64,000 nucleotides of DNA, from assembly GCA_002205965.3 (NCBI GenBank), contig NADL03000758.1:992001-1056000 (forward strand), written 5' to 3'. How positions within the stretch are numbered: position 1 is the stretch's first letter; every line of letters starts with the position of its first letter. Below are positions 1 through 10,978 of this stretch, one piece after another. The stretch is from Kappaphycus alvarezii. Taxonomy: Eukaryota > Rhodophyta > Florideophyceae > Gigartinales > Solieriaceae. Position numbers and translations under genes: made by a program. The notes under the pieces were generated by a model. It worked only from the letters and a program-made list of their open reading frames with translations. It had not been told where the DNA came from and searched no databases.

Positions 1-106
1 ATGTGTTTGTCTGCATTTTCCAATCCAAAAACTCCGGAATACCCGACGGACGAAAGTCTGCGGCGAGATCAAGTGTGGATGGGTTGGAGGGAGCAAGTGC
101 CAACAT
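1..106 (-). CDS. 5' end of an unrecognised gene, runs off left edge
   Basis: The minus strand is open from the window edge through an ATG at 106 and further upstream. The 35 visible codons begin MLALAPSNPSTLDL and contain GIPEFLDWK. A TATA-like CTATATAAT lies about 170 bp upstream (275-283, minus), which supports a promoter and a 5' leader. No domain is recognisable in so short a piece. The plus-strand ORF over the same bases (with a kinase-like DGGGTSFK string) is an alternative, but it has no visible promoter. Confidence 0.35.
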   Translation of the reverse strand, partial: MLALAPSNPSTLDLAADFRPSGIPEFLDWKMQTNT

Positions 107-274
107 GACACTGGCAACAGCCTCAGCGGTTGCAGTGGACGGTGGAGGGACCTCGTTTAAACTGCTCGCAGAAGCCCACGGGAAGAACCAATAATCCAAA
201 CAAGCGGCAATGAAGAAGCTGTTGAGTCGACGCGTGCGCACCGTTGAGAGATGAGGCGTACGAGCGACAGTCTG

Positions 275-283
275 ATTATATAG
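275..283 (-). promoter_or_regulatory. TATA-like box for the leftmost minus-strand gene
   Basis: CTATATAAT on the minus strand, about 170 bp upstream of the ATG at 106. Inferred from motif and spacing only. Confidence 0.3.
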
Positions 284-799
284 GGCGCGGCTGGAAGGTA
301 ATGACGATGAGCGCCTGAACCTTCTACCTGATGACATGAAGCCTCCTACTGGTGCAACGTACTTGCGAGTTGGGGAGGCCAGCATACACACCATGAAATA
401 GTCCAGCGGGGTTAGATACAATACATGATCCTTTTTCTTGTAAACTGGAATGGAGAAAGTGCGCTAGTAGGATGGCCCATCCTTGACACTTTTTTCAGCG
501 CAGCCCCTGAGCCAGTCTCCAAGGCCTTGTTAGTGATCGATGGAAGATTTGATCGTAAAAACTCAAATCGCATGTCACTGCGACGTCCACCTTTTCATTT
601 CTTGCAACTGAATTCCTTTTGCAAAAGGTGTGCAACGGTCCATCAGGCGCAATTAACTCAGCATAGGTTCCCTATCCTTTGACGGCAACTCACACAACGT
701 TTCCAACCAACCGTGCCCCGCGCGTATCCAAAGATGCGGAGCATGAGACCGGTAAGAATTGATACACTGTTCTCACACTTTCCTTTTGAGTAAGAGCGC
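284..799. other. Intergenic, nothing recognised
   Basis: Short ORFs occur on both strands, but none has a recognisable domain or biased composition. Probably spacer between the leftmost gene and the hypothetical ORF ending at 800. Confidence 0.4.
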
Positions 800-1093
800 T
801 TATAATAAGGTTAGCAAGCGGGTAGTAGTTGCCTCGGTCGGGGCTGGTGGATCCAACACAAGCTCTTGCAAAGTGTATTGATCAACGTCCAATATAGCGG
901 CGAGCTCAGCCCGGAGCCCACGATGAAGCGCGCCCATTTGTTGCCTCTGTTCTATTGGGCTGGTGGGGTTAGTGTCGAAAGGCGTGGTGCGGAAGACCGG
1001 GAGGAGACGGTTTGTTGAGAAATAAGTTGACCTACGGGAAGCTTGGGTAGTGTGGTGATTGCGGTGCTGATCAGTACGTTTCGGATATATCAA
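800..1093 (-). CDS. Hypothetical protein, basic N-terminus
   Basis: An open frame of about 97 codons, possibly extending upstream. It has a basic, Ser/Thr-rich first half and a more ordered second half (ALHRGLRAELAAIL, then LQELVLDP). The basic leader could be an organelle presequence, but no family is recognised. The listed start is a TTG and no convincing ATG is visible, so the 5' end is uncertain. It lies just downstream of RCE1 on the same strand. It may be a real small protein or chance. Confidence 0.25.
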   Translation of the reverse strand: MIYPKRTDQHRNHHTTQASRRSTYFSTNRLLPVFRTTPFDTNPTSPIEQRQQMGALHRGLRAELAAILDVDQYTLQELVLDPPAPTEATTTRLLTLL

Positions 1094-1373
1094 GGGGGTG
1101 CTGCGGCAATGGCGGGAAAGTACGGGACGACTGGGATTTGGATGTTATGCTACATGTCCATTAAAATAACGCCCAGAAGACGAAAAGTCCAGAAAAAATG
1201 AAAATTTCAACCCGATTGGTCAGCTGACTTGCTCGTCTTTCGATCTTCCACATTTGACAAAAATAAAGCTTCAAAAAACAAAAAATTGCCGCCCAGCATG
1301 ATCTGATCGGGGACATTGGCAAGGTGCTCTTCACATTTTCACAGAAACATCGTCAAACACCATTGATCCTCGA

Positions 1374-2146
1374 TCATTCCGTAGCAAAGTCGTACGGCTG
1401 GACTATGGTGGTTAGTGGTCCAAAAGCAACGGCAAAGAGCACAAGGGCGACAGCGTAAAATGCGATGAGTAGCCTGCGATGGCGATGTCTCGCAATGGCG
1501 ACAAAATCCGGAAGCTCGAGGACGTTGCAAATAACATGCGCCACAAGGGGAGCCCAGAAAGTGCGTGTGTTAATATACAGGGCGGCTGCATAGACGCCAA
1601 ACAAAAAAGTATAGGCCATTTGAAAGGCCAAACCAATGAGACCAAGTTCTCGCACGTGATGAACATGCGCCAGCGCAAACATTGCAGCAGGGAAAAGGAG
1701 ACTAGGTAGTGTGGATTGGCAAGACCAGATGAGCAAGGTTTGTCGACGAAAGACAATTTCCTCCAATATTGGCCCGACAGATAATTACGGAGGGCGAGGT
1801 AGCGCACATCCGGACGGAGTAAGGAATATGAAGCGAGATGACGACGAGGAGTGACAGCGAGATGGCCGGCGTAGAGAAGTAGAGTTAGCACGGTGGTGAC
1901 GAGAAGGGCAGGGATACGGGTACCGGCGGATTGCTTGTGGGACAAAAGGGGAACGCGTTGACGTGTGTAGAGTTCTAGAATGAGGGCAAGGAGGGTGAGA
2001 GTGGTGAGACGGGAGAGAATGATCGGACGTTGATTTCGGTCACCGGTATTAAAAGGAAGATACAAGGATAGGACGTAGAGAAGTGTAAACAGAATGGAGG
2101 TGAAGATCGCCTCCGCCGGGGAGACGTGCGGGGCGAGGCACGTCAT
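1374..2146 (-). CDS. RCE1: CAAX prenyl protease 2 (RCE1), one frameshift
   Basis: Type II CAAX endoprotease of the ER membrane (CPBP family), which removes the last three residues of prenylated CaaX proteins. About 257 residues from the ATG at 2146. Hydrophobic segments fill the N-terminal half. The family motifs follow in order: EEIVFRR (catalytic Glu pair), FALAHVHH (active-site His), and VAHVICNVLELPDF (second His/Asn motif). FQMAYTFLFGVYAA between them is the typical RCE1 membrane segment. The reading frame breaks once near 1771, where a GGGCC run appears to have lost a base; one more base joins the N-terminal frame to the EE motif. Shorter than animal RCE1 but with the complete core. The assignment is secure; the start is less so. 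Confidence 0.85.
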
Positions 2147-2413
2147 GCATCGCTTGGTTGGATGGAAGGGAGGGTTGCGCACGAATAGTAGGAGAGTGTT
2201 GAGGTGATGAGTGGGATATGACTGCCTAGCATAGAAGAGCGACCTTGATGATGATGCTGGGGCGCTTGCAACGATGATGGATATTGCGATGACTGCGGTG
2301 CGAACGAAGGGCGACAGCGAGGATGACGTCCTATCTGACGGGAAAGTAAGTTTAAGCGGATCTCACCCAAGCGCGCCAGATGATGTTTCTGTCGATCTTG
2401 TCTGCATACTAGC

Positions 2414-2700
2414 CTAGAGCACTGTACTGTACTGTACCGTACTGTATTTAAAGCATACTACTGTATCGTTCCGTACAGTACAGTACAGTACAGTTCTGTG
2501 GGTACAGTGCTGTACAATACTGTACAGTAGGTATTGCTCAACTTTATAATATTTATAACAAATTGTACTCGACAACATTACAGCTTGCTTACAAATTGAA
2601 GTACAAATCCTAATGGACTGTACTGCACTGTAATTCAATACACGTGTAGTTTTCTGGGTAGATAACGACTACCGTACACTCGACAATTTACTGTACTGTG
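2414..2700. repeat. TACAGTAC/GTACTGTA short-repeat cluster
   Basis: Many copies of ACTGTACTGTAC and CAGTACAGTACAG, in both orientations, between 2414 and 2530 and again to 2700. The unit is self-complementary, so the region can fold into hairpins. It fills the spacer between RCE1 (minus) and the 46-aa gene (plus), which are divergent, so it lies in a shared upstream region. The same motif recurs in other spacers of the window. Confidence 0.8.
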
Positions 2701-2954
2701 CTGACACTTGCTGTAATTGTCACAGTTTGATCCGGCCTACCGAAGCAATTAACGTTTGCTAATCTTCATAAACTCGCGCCAGCACGACATTTGTTGCCGC
2801 TGATTGTTGACCGTCGTACTAAACCGGTCACCAACACTTCACAACACCGTCGATTTCCGCAAGCTTCCAACCCCAAAACCCAAGTTGCAAACTCTAGCCT
2901 CCGATCCCACGCTCTCCATCCTACTCCACCCAACCCCACAGGTCTACCGCCACC

Positions 2955-3095
2955 ATGATTTACGACGTAAAGTCCGAGTACTACCAAACCTTTCTAAGCA
3001 CCAAGCAAGGCACAGGCGGTACCAAATCCAAGGCCGCCGCCGCGCAACCCGCCGCCTCACAACCGGCTCCCGATGCCATGGACACAGCTGACTGA
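2955..3095 (+). CDS. 46-residue small protein, unrecognised
   Basis: ATG in a strong eukaryotic context (GCCACCATGA), 46 codons, stop TGA. The protein starts MIYDVKSEYYQTFLSTK, then a short Gly/Thr/Lys hinge, then an Ala/Gln/Pro-rich tail ending DAMDTAD. The ordered N-terminal 17 residues with aromatic and acidic side chains, the Kozak context, the absence of any frame break and an AATAAA at 3279-3284 make it look like a genuine small gene. I do not recognise the family. It is convergent with the kinase gene ending at 3451. Confidence 0.45.
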   Translation: MIYDVKSEYYQTFLSTKQGTGGTKSKAAAAQPAASQPAPDAMDTAD

Positions 3096-3278
3096 ATGTC
3101 CCACCACACCTTGCATTCTGCCGTGACCACTTTTCATCCCACTATCTACACCCTCCCTCAATACTGTCAACCTGTATGGCCGAGCGCTAAACAACCACGA
3201 TCGCGTTGCCCGCAGCCGCTTTTTGATGGACAAGACACGATTTGGTTTCTCTTTTCAAGTCATGGATGTCGGATCTTG

Positions 3279-3284
3279 AATAAA
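3279..3284 (+). terminator. AATAAA polyadenylation signal candidate
   Basis: AATAAA about 185 bp after the stop of the 46-aa gene and before the convergent kinase gene. Confidence 0.3.
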
Positions 3285-3450
3285 AAGTATTACGCTGCAA
3301 TCTCGTATTGATGTGAGTGCTTCCCGCTAGGATTTATTGCTAAACTTGTCATCACGCGAGCATATACTTTATCGTTTTGCTGAAACCCGGCTGTATTGCC
3401 ATACCCCACCGCAGACCCCATTTCTGTATTCATTCCGACCATGGCTACGT

Positions 3451-3920
3451 TCATGTGTCAAACCATGCGCGAAGTTCAGTGCAGACCTTGGCGGAATCCT
3501 CCTCCCCTCTTATCACTCTGCAAAACCTAAACCCCTCTCCTTTGTCGGGAATACAAACGCATTGCTCATCCTACGCACACAGTCTCGCTCTCCTTGCCTG
3601 GTTGCAACGTCTTGTGTCCTGACCTTGCCTGCACTCGTTGGACACATTCTTGTAAAGAGGTTGCAAATACAAGTACGCCTATATCGGCACCTGCGGCACG
3701 CCCATAGTCGACCCAATGTTTCCGCTGCGATTTGTCAAAATTGCAGCGGTCCACCAATATATCCTTACCATCCAGTAATGATTCCACTGTGCGTCGCTCA
3801 CAAATTATCCGACTTCCAAGCTCGTCCTGATTTACCACCTCCACATTCAAACCTTGGCTGACAAGTGATGCAAATGTCGACTTTCCAGATCCTGTTACTC
3901 CGCAAATAAACAGCCGGCAT
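3451..3920 (-). CDS. P-loop AAA_33-type kinase (PNK/aprataxin-like domain), frameshifted
   Basis: A compact nucleotide/polynucleotide kinase-like P-loop protein of about 155 residues. In order it shows Walker A GVTGSGKST at the very N-terminus, then EVVNQDELGSR, then the ILVDRCNFDKSQRKHW segment typical of the kinase domain of PNKP and of plant aprataxin-like proteins, then PGKESETV, then a C-terminal RMSNAFVFPTKERGLGFAE. At least three single-base frame breaks occur (just after the ATG, near 3575, and near 3475). The last frame ends ELRAWFDT at TGA 3451-3453. No HIT or phosphatase domain is visible, so it is either a stand-alone kinase or has upstream exons I cannot see. Substrate not known. 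Confidence 0.65.
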
Positions 3921-4701
3921 GGTTAGTCGAGTTTGAAAGGTTGTGCAAACGGCGTTGGCCGATTTATGTAGTGGCTTGCGCCTGACATACCTGGAATTCC
4001 GACCAGAATTAACACGCGGGGGGGGCGCTTTTCTGCAGTACGCGACCTGTTCAAGGCACAGAGTCGTGAAATAGCTTCCGTTTTGGCCTCGTGGGGAGCC
4101 ATTTGTCAAGGGCCGTGCAAAGTTGGTGGGAATGTTGGATTGCGTGCGTGGCCGCTGTTTGGAGGTGGCTCGTGCAGTGCTTAAGAACGGGGGGAGGAGA
4201 AGCAGGGAGCAAGTACGAGCCTGTCGCATGTGGGCGTAACGGTCGGTTGCAGTTGTCAGAGATCCAGATATGTCCAGCCAGGATACACAAGTACTGCGGT
4301 GGGAGCGCCTATTCACTTTGCCCTTGCTGAAGTCTACCGTACAAGTGTACAATACAGTATACCGTACACAGTACTGTACAGTTGTGTTGGGCGGTATCTT
4401 ATTGTTGACTGTACATACTGTACTTGGTCGTGTTGTACGCAAGTGTAGACTATATAAATCCTGCGTTTGATCAATGCAAAAAGGTTTACGCAAGTACACT
4501 TGTCTACGCTCTTCCCTTGAAATCTTCACGAGGGCAATTGAACTTGAACAGGACCAGTTTCCGTTGCGTGTTGACAAAGTCAGTTCACCTGGCATCTTTG
4601 TGGAACTGTACTACATACTCTGCTAGTTAGCCTTCTCCGTTTTGAGATTGTAAGATCTAAGGGGATATTAAAACACCCATTGTGTTAACTTGTCAGGGAA
4701 A
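3921..4701. other. Spacer with TACAGTAC cluster and a TATA-like box
   Basis: Holds a TACAGTAC/GTACTGTA cluster (about 4335-4440), then ACTATATAAATC at about 4448. Downstream is a 50-codon ORF (ATG 4474, TAG 4624-4626) without recognisable features. No gene is claimed. Confidence 0.4.
4335..4440. repeat. TACAGTAC/GTACTGTA short-repeat cluster
   Basis: Repeated GTACAGTAC-like units on both strands (ACCGTACAAGTGTAC, CAGTACTGTACAG, CTGTACATACTGTAC). Same family as at 2414, 7800 and 61170. Confidence 0.75.
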
Positions 4702-6727
4702 TCACCACTTAGCAATAATTCCATATTGAACGTCGGAGTGGTACAATCTCAATCTGGGCACGACTAGGAATTGAAATGGTTCTGCTTCACCCAAACTGAC
4801 TCCCTCGCTACCAACATGTGTAGATTTCGAGCGATCCAAATGCACAGGATCTGAGTTGTCAATTTTTGCCAGGTTGAGCCTTTTGTCAACGTCTACGAGG
4901 ACAAAGGCCACGCAAGCTGCTTCACCAAGCAATAAATGATAACAGAAGACAAAAGGTAACATTTCAGCTCAACTTTTCCATTATTTTGACCACATGTAAT
5001 GACACAAACGTTCAACCCTTGTATATGCGGCTAACACATCAATTGGATGGGAATTTTGGGAACAAACCTTCGCCGCTTGTTTACTTGCTGTCATAATGTC
5101 TTAAGTGCACCATTACAATGCAGTTTTGGCCTCTGAAAGCACAATTTGAACAGGATGTAATTTGGAGACGGCTTTATCAATACATTTTTACCATAAAGCT
5201 CCTCTACATCAGTAAAGAGGGAATTTTTATGTTCGTTCCCATTCGACTTTAGAGAAAATTGCAAAGGCTTTCTTGAGGGAGGTAATTTTTGCTCAACAGA
5301 TCCTACAACTGAACTCAGTAAAAGATCATAATTATCCGCACTCAACTGTAAAATAGAAGATCTCCCGCCGAGGGAAATAATTCTGCGAAATGTACCGCTG
5401 TGCATGCCTAACCTCATCAAGCCCACTTCACTCCCCACATACTATGTTTTCATTACGACGGCCCGGCCCCCAAAATCGCGATGGTAGTTTCGGTGGCCAT
5501 GGAAAAAAACTCATTCTCGCGTTCTAGCAGTGTTTTTAAAGAGGAAGAAAAAGCTTTGCAAAACTCTCAACGTGACTTACCGTTCAAACATCCTTTTCCG
5601 TTGATTGGGACCACCGGCAGCATTCTCTTACAAACGCGGAAGATTCCCCCAGAAACTTCAAGAAGTATGGTGTCTTCAAAGCGAAGAGATCTAGGGATGT
5701 ATCGGGGCCTCCGATTCGGGTTGTTTACGCTTTAAACTGCCCTCTCTCTGGTCCTGACAAACGGATTCATCACCGTAGCATGCAGCATCCGATATGAAGG
5801 AAACATCCGTACAATGCATTTGCGGTTTGTTGGAACTGCGACACTTACAGTTACCATTCGCTCCATGCGGCGGTAAAATTGCATAATAATTGAGCTAGAG
5901 AGAGAATGTTGAGTTCCTAAACTCATAGAAAGAGCTATGCATGGTGTACTGTACAAGGTGTTGGCCAGTTTCGTCTCTCCCGTGGAACTTGGAAGCAGTT
6001 TTGACCTGAAAACAAATTTTTCGTTAGGTACGTTAAGCGAATAAACAGAAATGAGTCTCCATCTGTACACTTTGACATTTTGAGATAAACGGCAAATCGC
6101 CTGCCCCCTCTAGACATAGTTATTTGACTCCTTGCAAGTCCGTTATTCTCATGTCGCCGTTTTTTCAGATGACGGGTAAACGACTCAAGCAAGGCGGTTC
6201 GTGCTAGTGATCATCATGGGCACACGCAAAATTCGGGTCACATGTAAAGGAGGGAGCCAGCAGGATACCTCCGTGGGTTAAATTGCGCATGTTCTTATGA
6301 ACACATTACTTGTGACGATGGGCGATTGACCTTCCTGATGTATGAGAATGGAAAAGTAGGTGCTGACAAGGATACAAAATACTACACTACAAAATGAACT
6401 ACTGTTGAAGAAAAAATCGCATCTGTCGGAGAGTACCCACCTAAGGGGTGAGGGGAATGGAAATCTCTTGACTTTCTCCTGACCCTCATTTGAACAATGT
6501 ACTACACATTACAGTCATGAAAGTCAATCGGGGACTTTCCCAGAAAACTCACCTTTGGCAAGTTTCGCCTCTCTCTCTCCCATCATGACAGGACGTTCAG
6601 TGCAGTACAGTACTTGGCTAAACATGTATGTCGCTCCAGTTGAACCACCCGAGTAACTAGCCTCTACGATATTCAAAAAGGGAGAGATTTCACGGTACGG
6701 AGTGAAGATTGAATGCTTCGGCCTCAT
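4702..6727 (-). CDS. Unrecognised gene, probably several exons
   Basis: A series of coding-looking minus-strand frames with plausible splice signals. The first ATG is at 6727, 15 bp after the VOC stop. Its exon would end at a GTGAGT donor near 6552. Further pieces lie at 5935-6192 (LESFTRHLKKRR...), 5732-6040 (...ETKLANTLY...), about 5540-5710 (FEDTILLEVSGGIFRV, followed by a GTAAGT donor), 5091-5370 (after a TTTTACAG acceptor; LSADNYDLLLSSVVG) and 4702-4962 (...LVDVDKRLNLAKID... ending YGIIAKW). I recognise no family. Exon joins are guesses and some may be separate genes or chance. Confidence 0.3.
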
Positions 6728-6741
6728 GGCCTGGCTCAAGT

Positions 6742-7443
6742 TCAGGCCGAAGCGTCCTCGATAAACTCAATGGCGTTCATGTCGAGGTCCCGTGTAAAAA
6801 TGGCCCGTCTCCCACTTCTGCTACGGGTGAATTCTCGGCCATGCCTTTCCAGTGATGCAACCAATGGTTGCAGGTCTTTCACAGTAACCGCAACATGACG
6901 ATCTCTACAATGGGAAAACATGTCGATAAATTTGAAGAGGACAAGACTCGATGAGCAGTGGTTAGAAACACAACAGGAGGTTAACAAGGGGTAGCCCTGA
7001 TCGTATTACAAGCTCTCGAGAACTAATACGCTGATAGTGAAGCAATTCAATCATGCGATACTCCCCAAACGGGTTTTCGCTAGGAGGACATAACGTACCG
7101 TCCACCATGCTCCGGTCGACCAGTCTCAGGATCCGGCGATGGAGCTCCATAAGGTGAATTTGCGATGATCCTGCTTTCAGAAAAGACCCTTTGAAAGGTA
7201 ACTTGGGGTTCCGCAGACTGTCCTCGTCCTCCATACCGTAAACTTCCATGTAAAACTTTTTGATGCGGCAGTATCCTTAACGAGGACGCCGGCGTGTTGA
7301 ATGCGTCCATACTGCACTCCAGAGCTCATGATCGGGTGAGCTGCGGGTGGGCGCCTGCATGTTTGTGCTTTGGGGAGTGCCTGTCTCAATGGGTGAATGG
7401 AGACCTGTGGGCATGGGGAAACAAATGAGGTTGGGTTGGTCAT
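6742..7443 (-). CDS. VOC/glyoxalase-superfamily protein, probably plastid-targeted
   Basis: Two exons: 7443-7099 and 6904-6742. The intron (7098-6905, 194 bp) has a GTACGT donor and a TTGTAG acceptor; splicing joins codons exactly (GGR|DRHVAVTV). The mature part begins YGRIQHAGVLVKD, the first beta strand of a vicinal-oxygen-chelate fold, with the metal-ligand His. The second exon starts HVAVTVKDL (second ligand His) and ends RDLDMNAIEFIE, with the ligand Glu. Before this is a Ser/Pro/Arg-rich 38-residue leader starting MTNPTSFVSP, resembling a red algal plastid transit peptide. One base is missing from the A run near 7262, breaking the frame in exon 1. Such proteins act on small metabolites or toxic aldehydes; the substrate cannot be told. 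About 169 residues, normal for the family. Confidence 0.75.
6905..7098 (-). other. Spliceosomal intron in the VOC gene
   Basis: GT..AG intron of 194 bp on the minus strand. Joining its flanks restores an uninterrupted VOC fold, which confirms it better than the motifs alone. Confidence 0.75.
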
Positions 7444-8028
7444 TCTTTGCGCTTCGATGGTTTGTTTTGGGAGCTGCCAACTTGGCGGTGATCTGCAGGG
7501 CACCAAGACAACAACGATGACAAGAGTTGTACGAAGGAAACGGTCCAAAGATGAGATTGCAAGAGAAACACCCTGCGTCTAGTAAGGTGAAGTACAATTG
7601 CGTAGACCCCAACCCGGCTCTTGGCTTATACGTATCTGGTTTTCGTTGGGTTCAGATGTAGTTGGCCCAGCTGGAGGGGATCCCGAACTGAACGGTTATA
7701 AGGAGCCAGCCATGAATCTTCAACCTTAGCCAGTTACTGGCTAGCATTGCGAGTTGCCGTTTCCTCAACTGCTTGCATTGGACATTGCTGTTTGAAAAAG
7801 ACACAGTTTTACTGTACAGCACAGTACTGTACTTTCTACTACATACCCTCTACCTACAGTATTGAAGTACAGTACTGTACAGTGCAATACTGTACAGTAG
7901 GGTATGTACACAAAAATTCCTACTGTACAGTACGTACAGTACTGTACGTACTCTATTTGAAAGAATTTCGCTTGTTGATGCAAATTCCCACATGGATGGC
8001 TTGTTGCAATTAAGACGCTAACGGCGCT
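7444..8028. other. Spacer upstream of the VOC gene with a repeat cluster
   Basis: Holds the VOC promoter region and a dense TACAGTAC cluster at about 7810-7955. An upstream in-frame extension of the VOC ORF to 7548 begins with a signal-like MDRFLRTTLVIVVVLV and could be an alternative start. Confidence 0.4.
7810..7955. repeat. TACAGTAC/GTACTGTA short-repeat cluster
   Basis: At least eight copies of GTACAGTAC/ACTGTACAG-type units in about 145 bp, in both orientations. Confidence 0.85.
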
Positions 8029-8331
8029 TTAGCAACAGACTGGGAAAGTGCAACCTGCGAGGCCAAAAATTTTATTATAAAGATGTCCGCCGAGCAATTT
8101 TCCCACTGCATCGTGGCGTTCCTTCCAACCAAGGCCTTTGTTATAAAGTTCACCAGCGTGATCGCCGAGGTGGTCCATGGGAGTCTTGCACTCCGCGCAA
8201 AGGAGCGGGGCGGTGTCGTAAAAGACAGGAACCCCCAGGTGGCGACGCTGCATCACCGAAAACACGTCGCCATAGATATAGGAGACCGCAGGCGGATGCG
8301 CGATGAGGAAAGCAGCAGAAGGCGTTTTCAA
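8029..8331 (-). pseudogene. C-terminal fragment of a mobile-element reverse transcriptase
   Basis: About 100 codons with a Cys-x2-Cys knuckle followed by PMDHLGDHAG and ERHDAVGKLL. This matches the C-terminal Cys/His motif (C..C....D..GDHA......RH) that follows the RT domain in a class of RT-bearing mobile elements. The second Cys expected after GDHA is missing (GDHAGELYN). No RT catalytic part is found upstream, so this is a relic. Confidence 0.5.
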
Positions 8332-8340
8332 AAATGATTG

Positions 8341-10978
8341 ACAGCGGGTTCGTCGGCGAATGTCGAGTTCTGAGTGCTACGCGAGGTTCGCAAATCGTGA
8401 GCAGTCAGCATCTTACCAGAAGAATTTAGTGGCCGACTCGCACCAGGCCCGATACAGAACACTGTGTTTACCTGATACTGGTAGTCTCCGGAAATCCCAA
8501 TTTAATACAGAAGCAAATACGTACAGGGAGGCAGATAGATTATTTTATCAGTGCGAGCCGTTCGGAAACCTCAAATCACAAAATGCGATTTGCGCTACGT
8601 ATCCAACATACCTTAATAATGGACCCTCTTACTCCCGCGGCAACCCCTTACCCAAGCTGCTCCCGTCGGCCAAAATTTATTCCACTATGGCATTCTCAAC
8701 GATTTCCACTGTTCTAGCCCTCTATTTGTTTCGTGCAAGAATCAAATCGCGCCAAACTTTTCGACAGAGACTTTCTCTCGAAGCTCGACGACGACGAGAC
8801 AGAAGAAAAAGACACAGAACCTTGCAAAATCCGCGCCTTTTGCGCCTTTCTACATTTTCTGCCCTTCTGGGATCTGGATGCGACCAGCCTTTAATTACCC
8901 TAACAGGATTTGATAATCACTCGTTTTACTTCTTACTGAAGCTGTTTCAGCCTTCCAATGACAATTAAACTCCATATTTAGACAACGGACAAATACGTCT
9001 CTTCGATTTCGTGCGGCGTAGTGGAAAATCGAGAAGTACAACAGCAAGGCAGTGCCTAAGACTGATGTTGACCTTGCATAGAACGAGGGAGCTAATTTCG
9101 TCCTCTGCAGGTTGTTTGGAATAACAGGGTCATTTGTTCCCTTTTCCTTCGCTTTGGTCGACAAATATTGCTGAAAGTGCTTAAAAAACACCCGCTGGCC
9201 ATGGTCAGGATGCCAACTGGGCAGGAAATGTTGGGTTCTAAGAGGGATTTTGCATCAAAGTACTCTATATAAAGAGAGGTCTACTGCGTCGCAGACAGAT
9301 TGAAGTTGTACCTTGAATAGTCTGGCGATTGCATTATACAGAACATGTACTTCAATGGTTGGAAATATGACCATTATATTTCAAATGTATTCGTACTCGT
9401 CCCAAACGGCGTGGTAATTGCATGTTCTATTAGTGCCCCTGGTGCTATGCATTAATCGACAGTAGCAGAATGGAGAGGAGGATATCAGAAGCTGCACTTT
9501 GCTTTTGAGCAATTTGACAGTTAATGCGTTGTGGATTCTGCATTCTCGAAACATCAGTACCCATTTCTTATTAAGTACTCCCAAGGCTGTGTCGTTGGAA
9601 GGAATGGAACGAGGTAATCAATCGTTGAATTACGGCAAGCTACATCTGCGAGACATGCTTCGGAATGGGGCATGAGAGCATTTCAGAGCACATTCCCAAG
9701 AATCCAAGGTCGACTTGTTTATGAAGAGAGAGAAAGAAAGGCAGCTCTGATGTGCATGGTGCTACTCATAACATAAGCTCGCGGATTGTGGTCACAAATC
9801 AAATTCTTCATTACTATGTGCCCCACATGAGTGTTGAGGTTACCAACTTCCTAATGCGCACCTAACATTTACGAGTTTTCACTTTTACCCTCGTCTCTAA
9901 TTTTATGTCCCTAGTGTAGTGCAATGTGCGGTGCGCCGTTCTTCTCGTCTAGGAACGGAACACAGTCAGACAATGAGAAACCCAACATACACACACAAGA
10001 AGACCCACAGGGTGTCCGCTGTCCCTCTTTCTCTATAAGCACCCTGCGATGCAGTAGCACAGCTTGCCAACGGCGAGGAGAAATAGAGTTGGAAGAGCGG
10101 GGATAATTCCTTGGACGGTTGGACGGTATACTTGTCCTCCGGGTTGTAAGGCCGGACCGTAGTCCGCGGAACGCTATAAACTTGATATGGGACTATTCAA
10201 AAGAACCGTAGACACCAGAAGTGTAATACTGGACAATGAGGATGTAGTATTAGGTCAGCTGTGCTGAATATCTCCTTTGGAGATAAGGATTTTGTCACCA
10301 AAGACAACCTTGAAGTTCCTATTTGTATATAGACGCCGGAGTCCGCGGCGCCAAGCGTGAGGAAATATCACAAACAAACAATAAAAGGGGTATTTAAATA
10401 TTGGATAGAGAGGGAGGGGAAAAAGAAAGGGGACCCGGGCGGATAAAAGTGGTTATAGCCAAAGTTGCCGCCGGCAAGGTTTCTGCAAAGGCGGAAGTTG
10501 GGAGTCAAGTTCAGACCCAACACCAGGGTGGCTGTTTAATCTCGGGCCCTAGTGGCCAGGTAGGTATAAATACTAGTTAACTAGGTTAGGGTCATCTACG
10601 ACGGCGGGTCAGTGAAGTGAAGGTCAGGGAAGTTTGGGAGATCCAGGTTAGAGATAAGTAAAGTAGAAACTTGGCCCAATAGGTGTCTTTCACCTGCGAA
10701 ACATCAAGTCCCATTTGAGGGCCGAGTGGTCCAGATTGCAAGCCCTCAAGCCCCATCAGGTGAGTATACTGTACAGTACCAGAATAATTAGGGGTTTTTT
10801 TAGTGGGCGACAACAGAAAATTACCCTTACTCTACAGTACAGTGCCTGCTGGTTAGCAGGGAATCAGATCAAAAAAGATCACCAAAATTAGCTCTGCCGA
10901 TGGCAGTACAGTATGAGTGCCAATTGCACTGCACCTAGCTAGCACGCGGTTCAAGTAAAGCAATCATCATTACGTGCT
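8341..10978. other. Spacer of 2.6 kb, no gene recognised
   Basis: Contains several 60-200 codon ORFs without recognisable domains (for example 8360-8968 plus, Ser/Arg-rich). A TATATAAAG lies at about 9266. An imperfect tandem GGACGGTTGGACGGT lies near 10113. Single TACAGTAC units occur near 10770 and 10836. May hold old element remnants, but nothing I can name. Confidence 0.4.

Noticed and set aside
3-194. Plus ORF with VDGGGTSFK, like a sugar-kinase phosphate loop
   Set aside because: Only one short motif, no second motif, and the opposite strand has a TATA box and an open frame.
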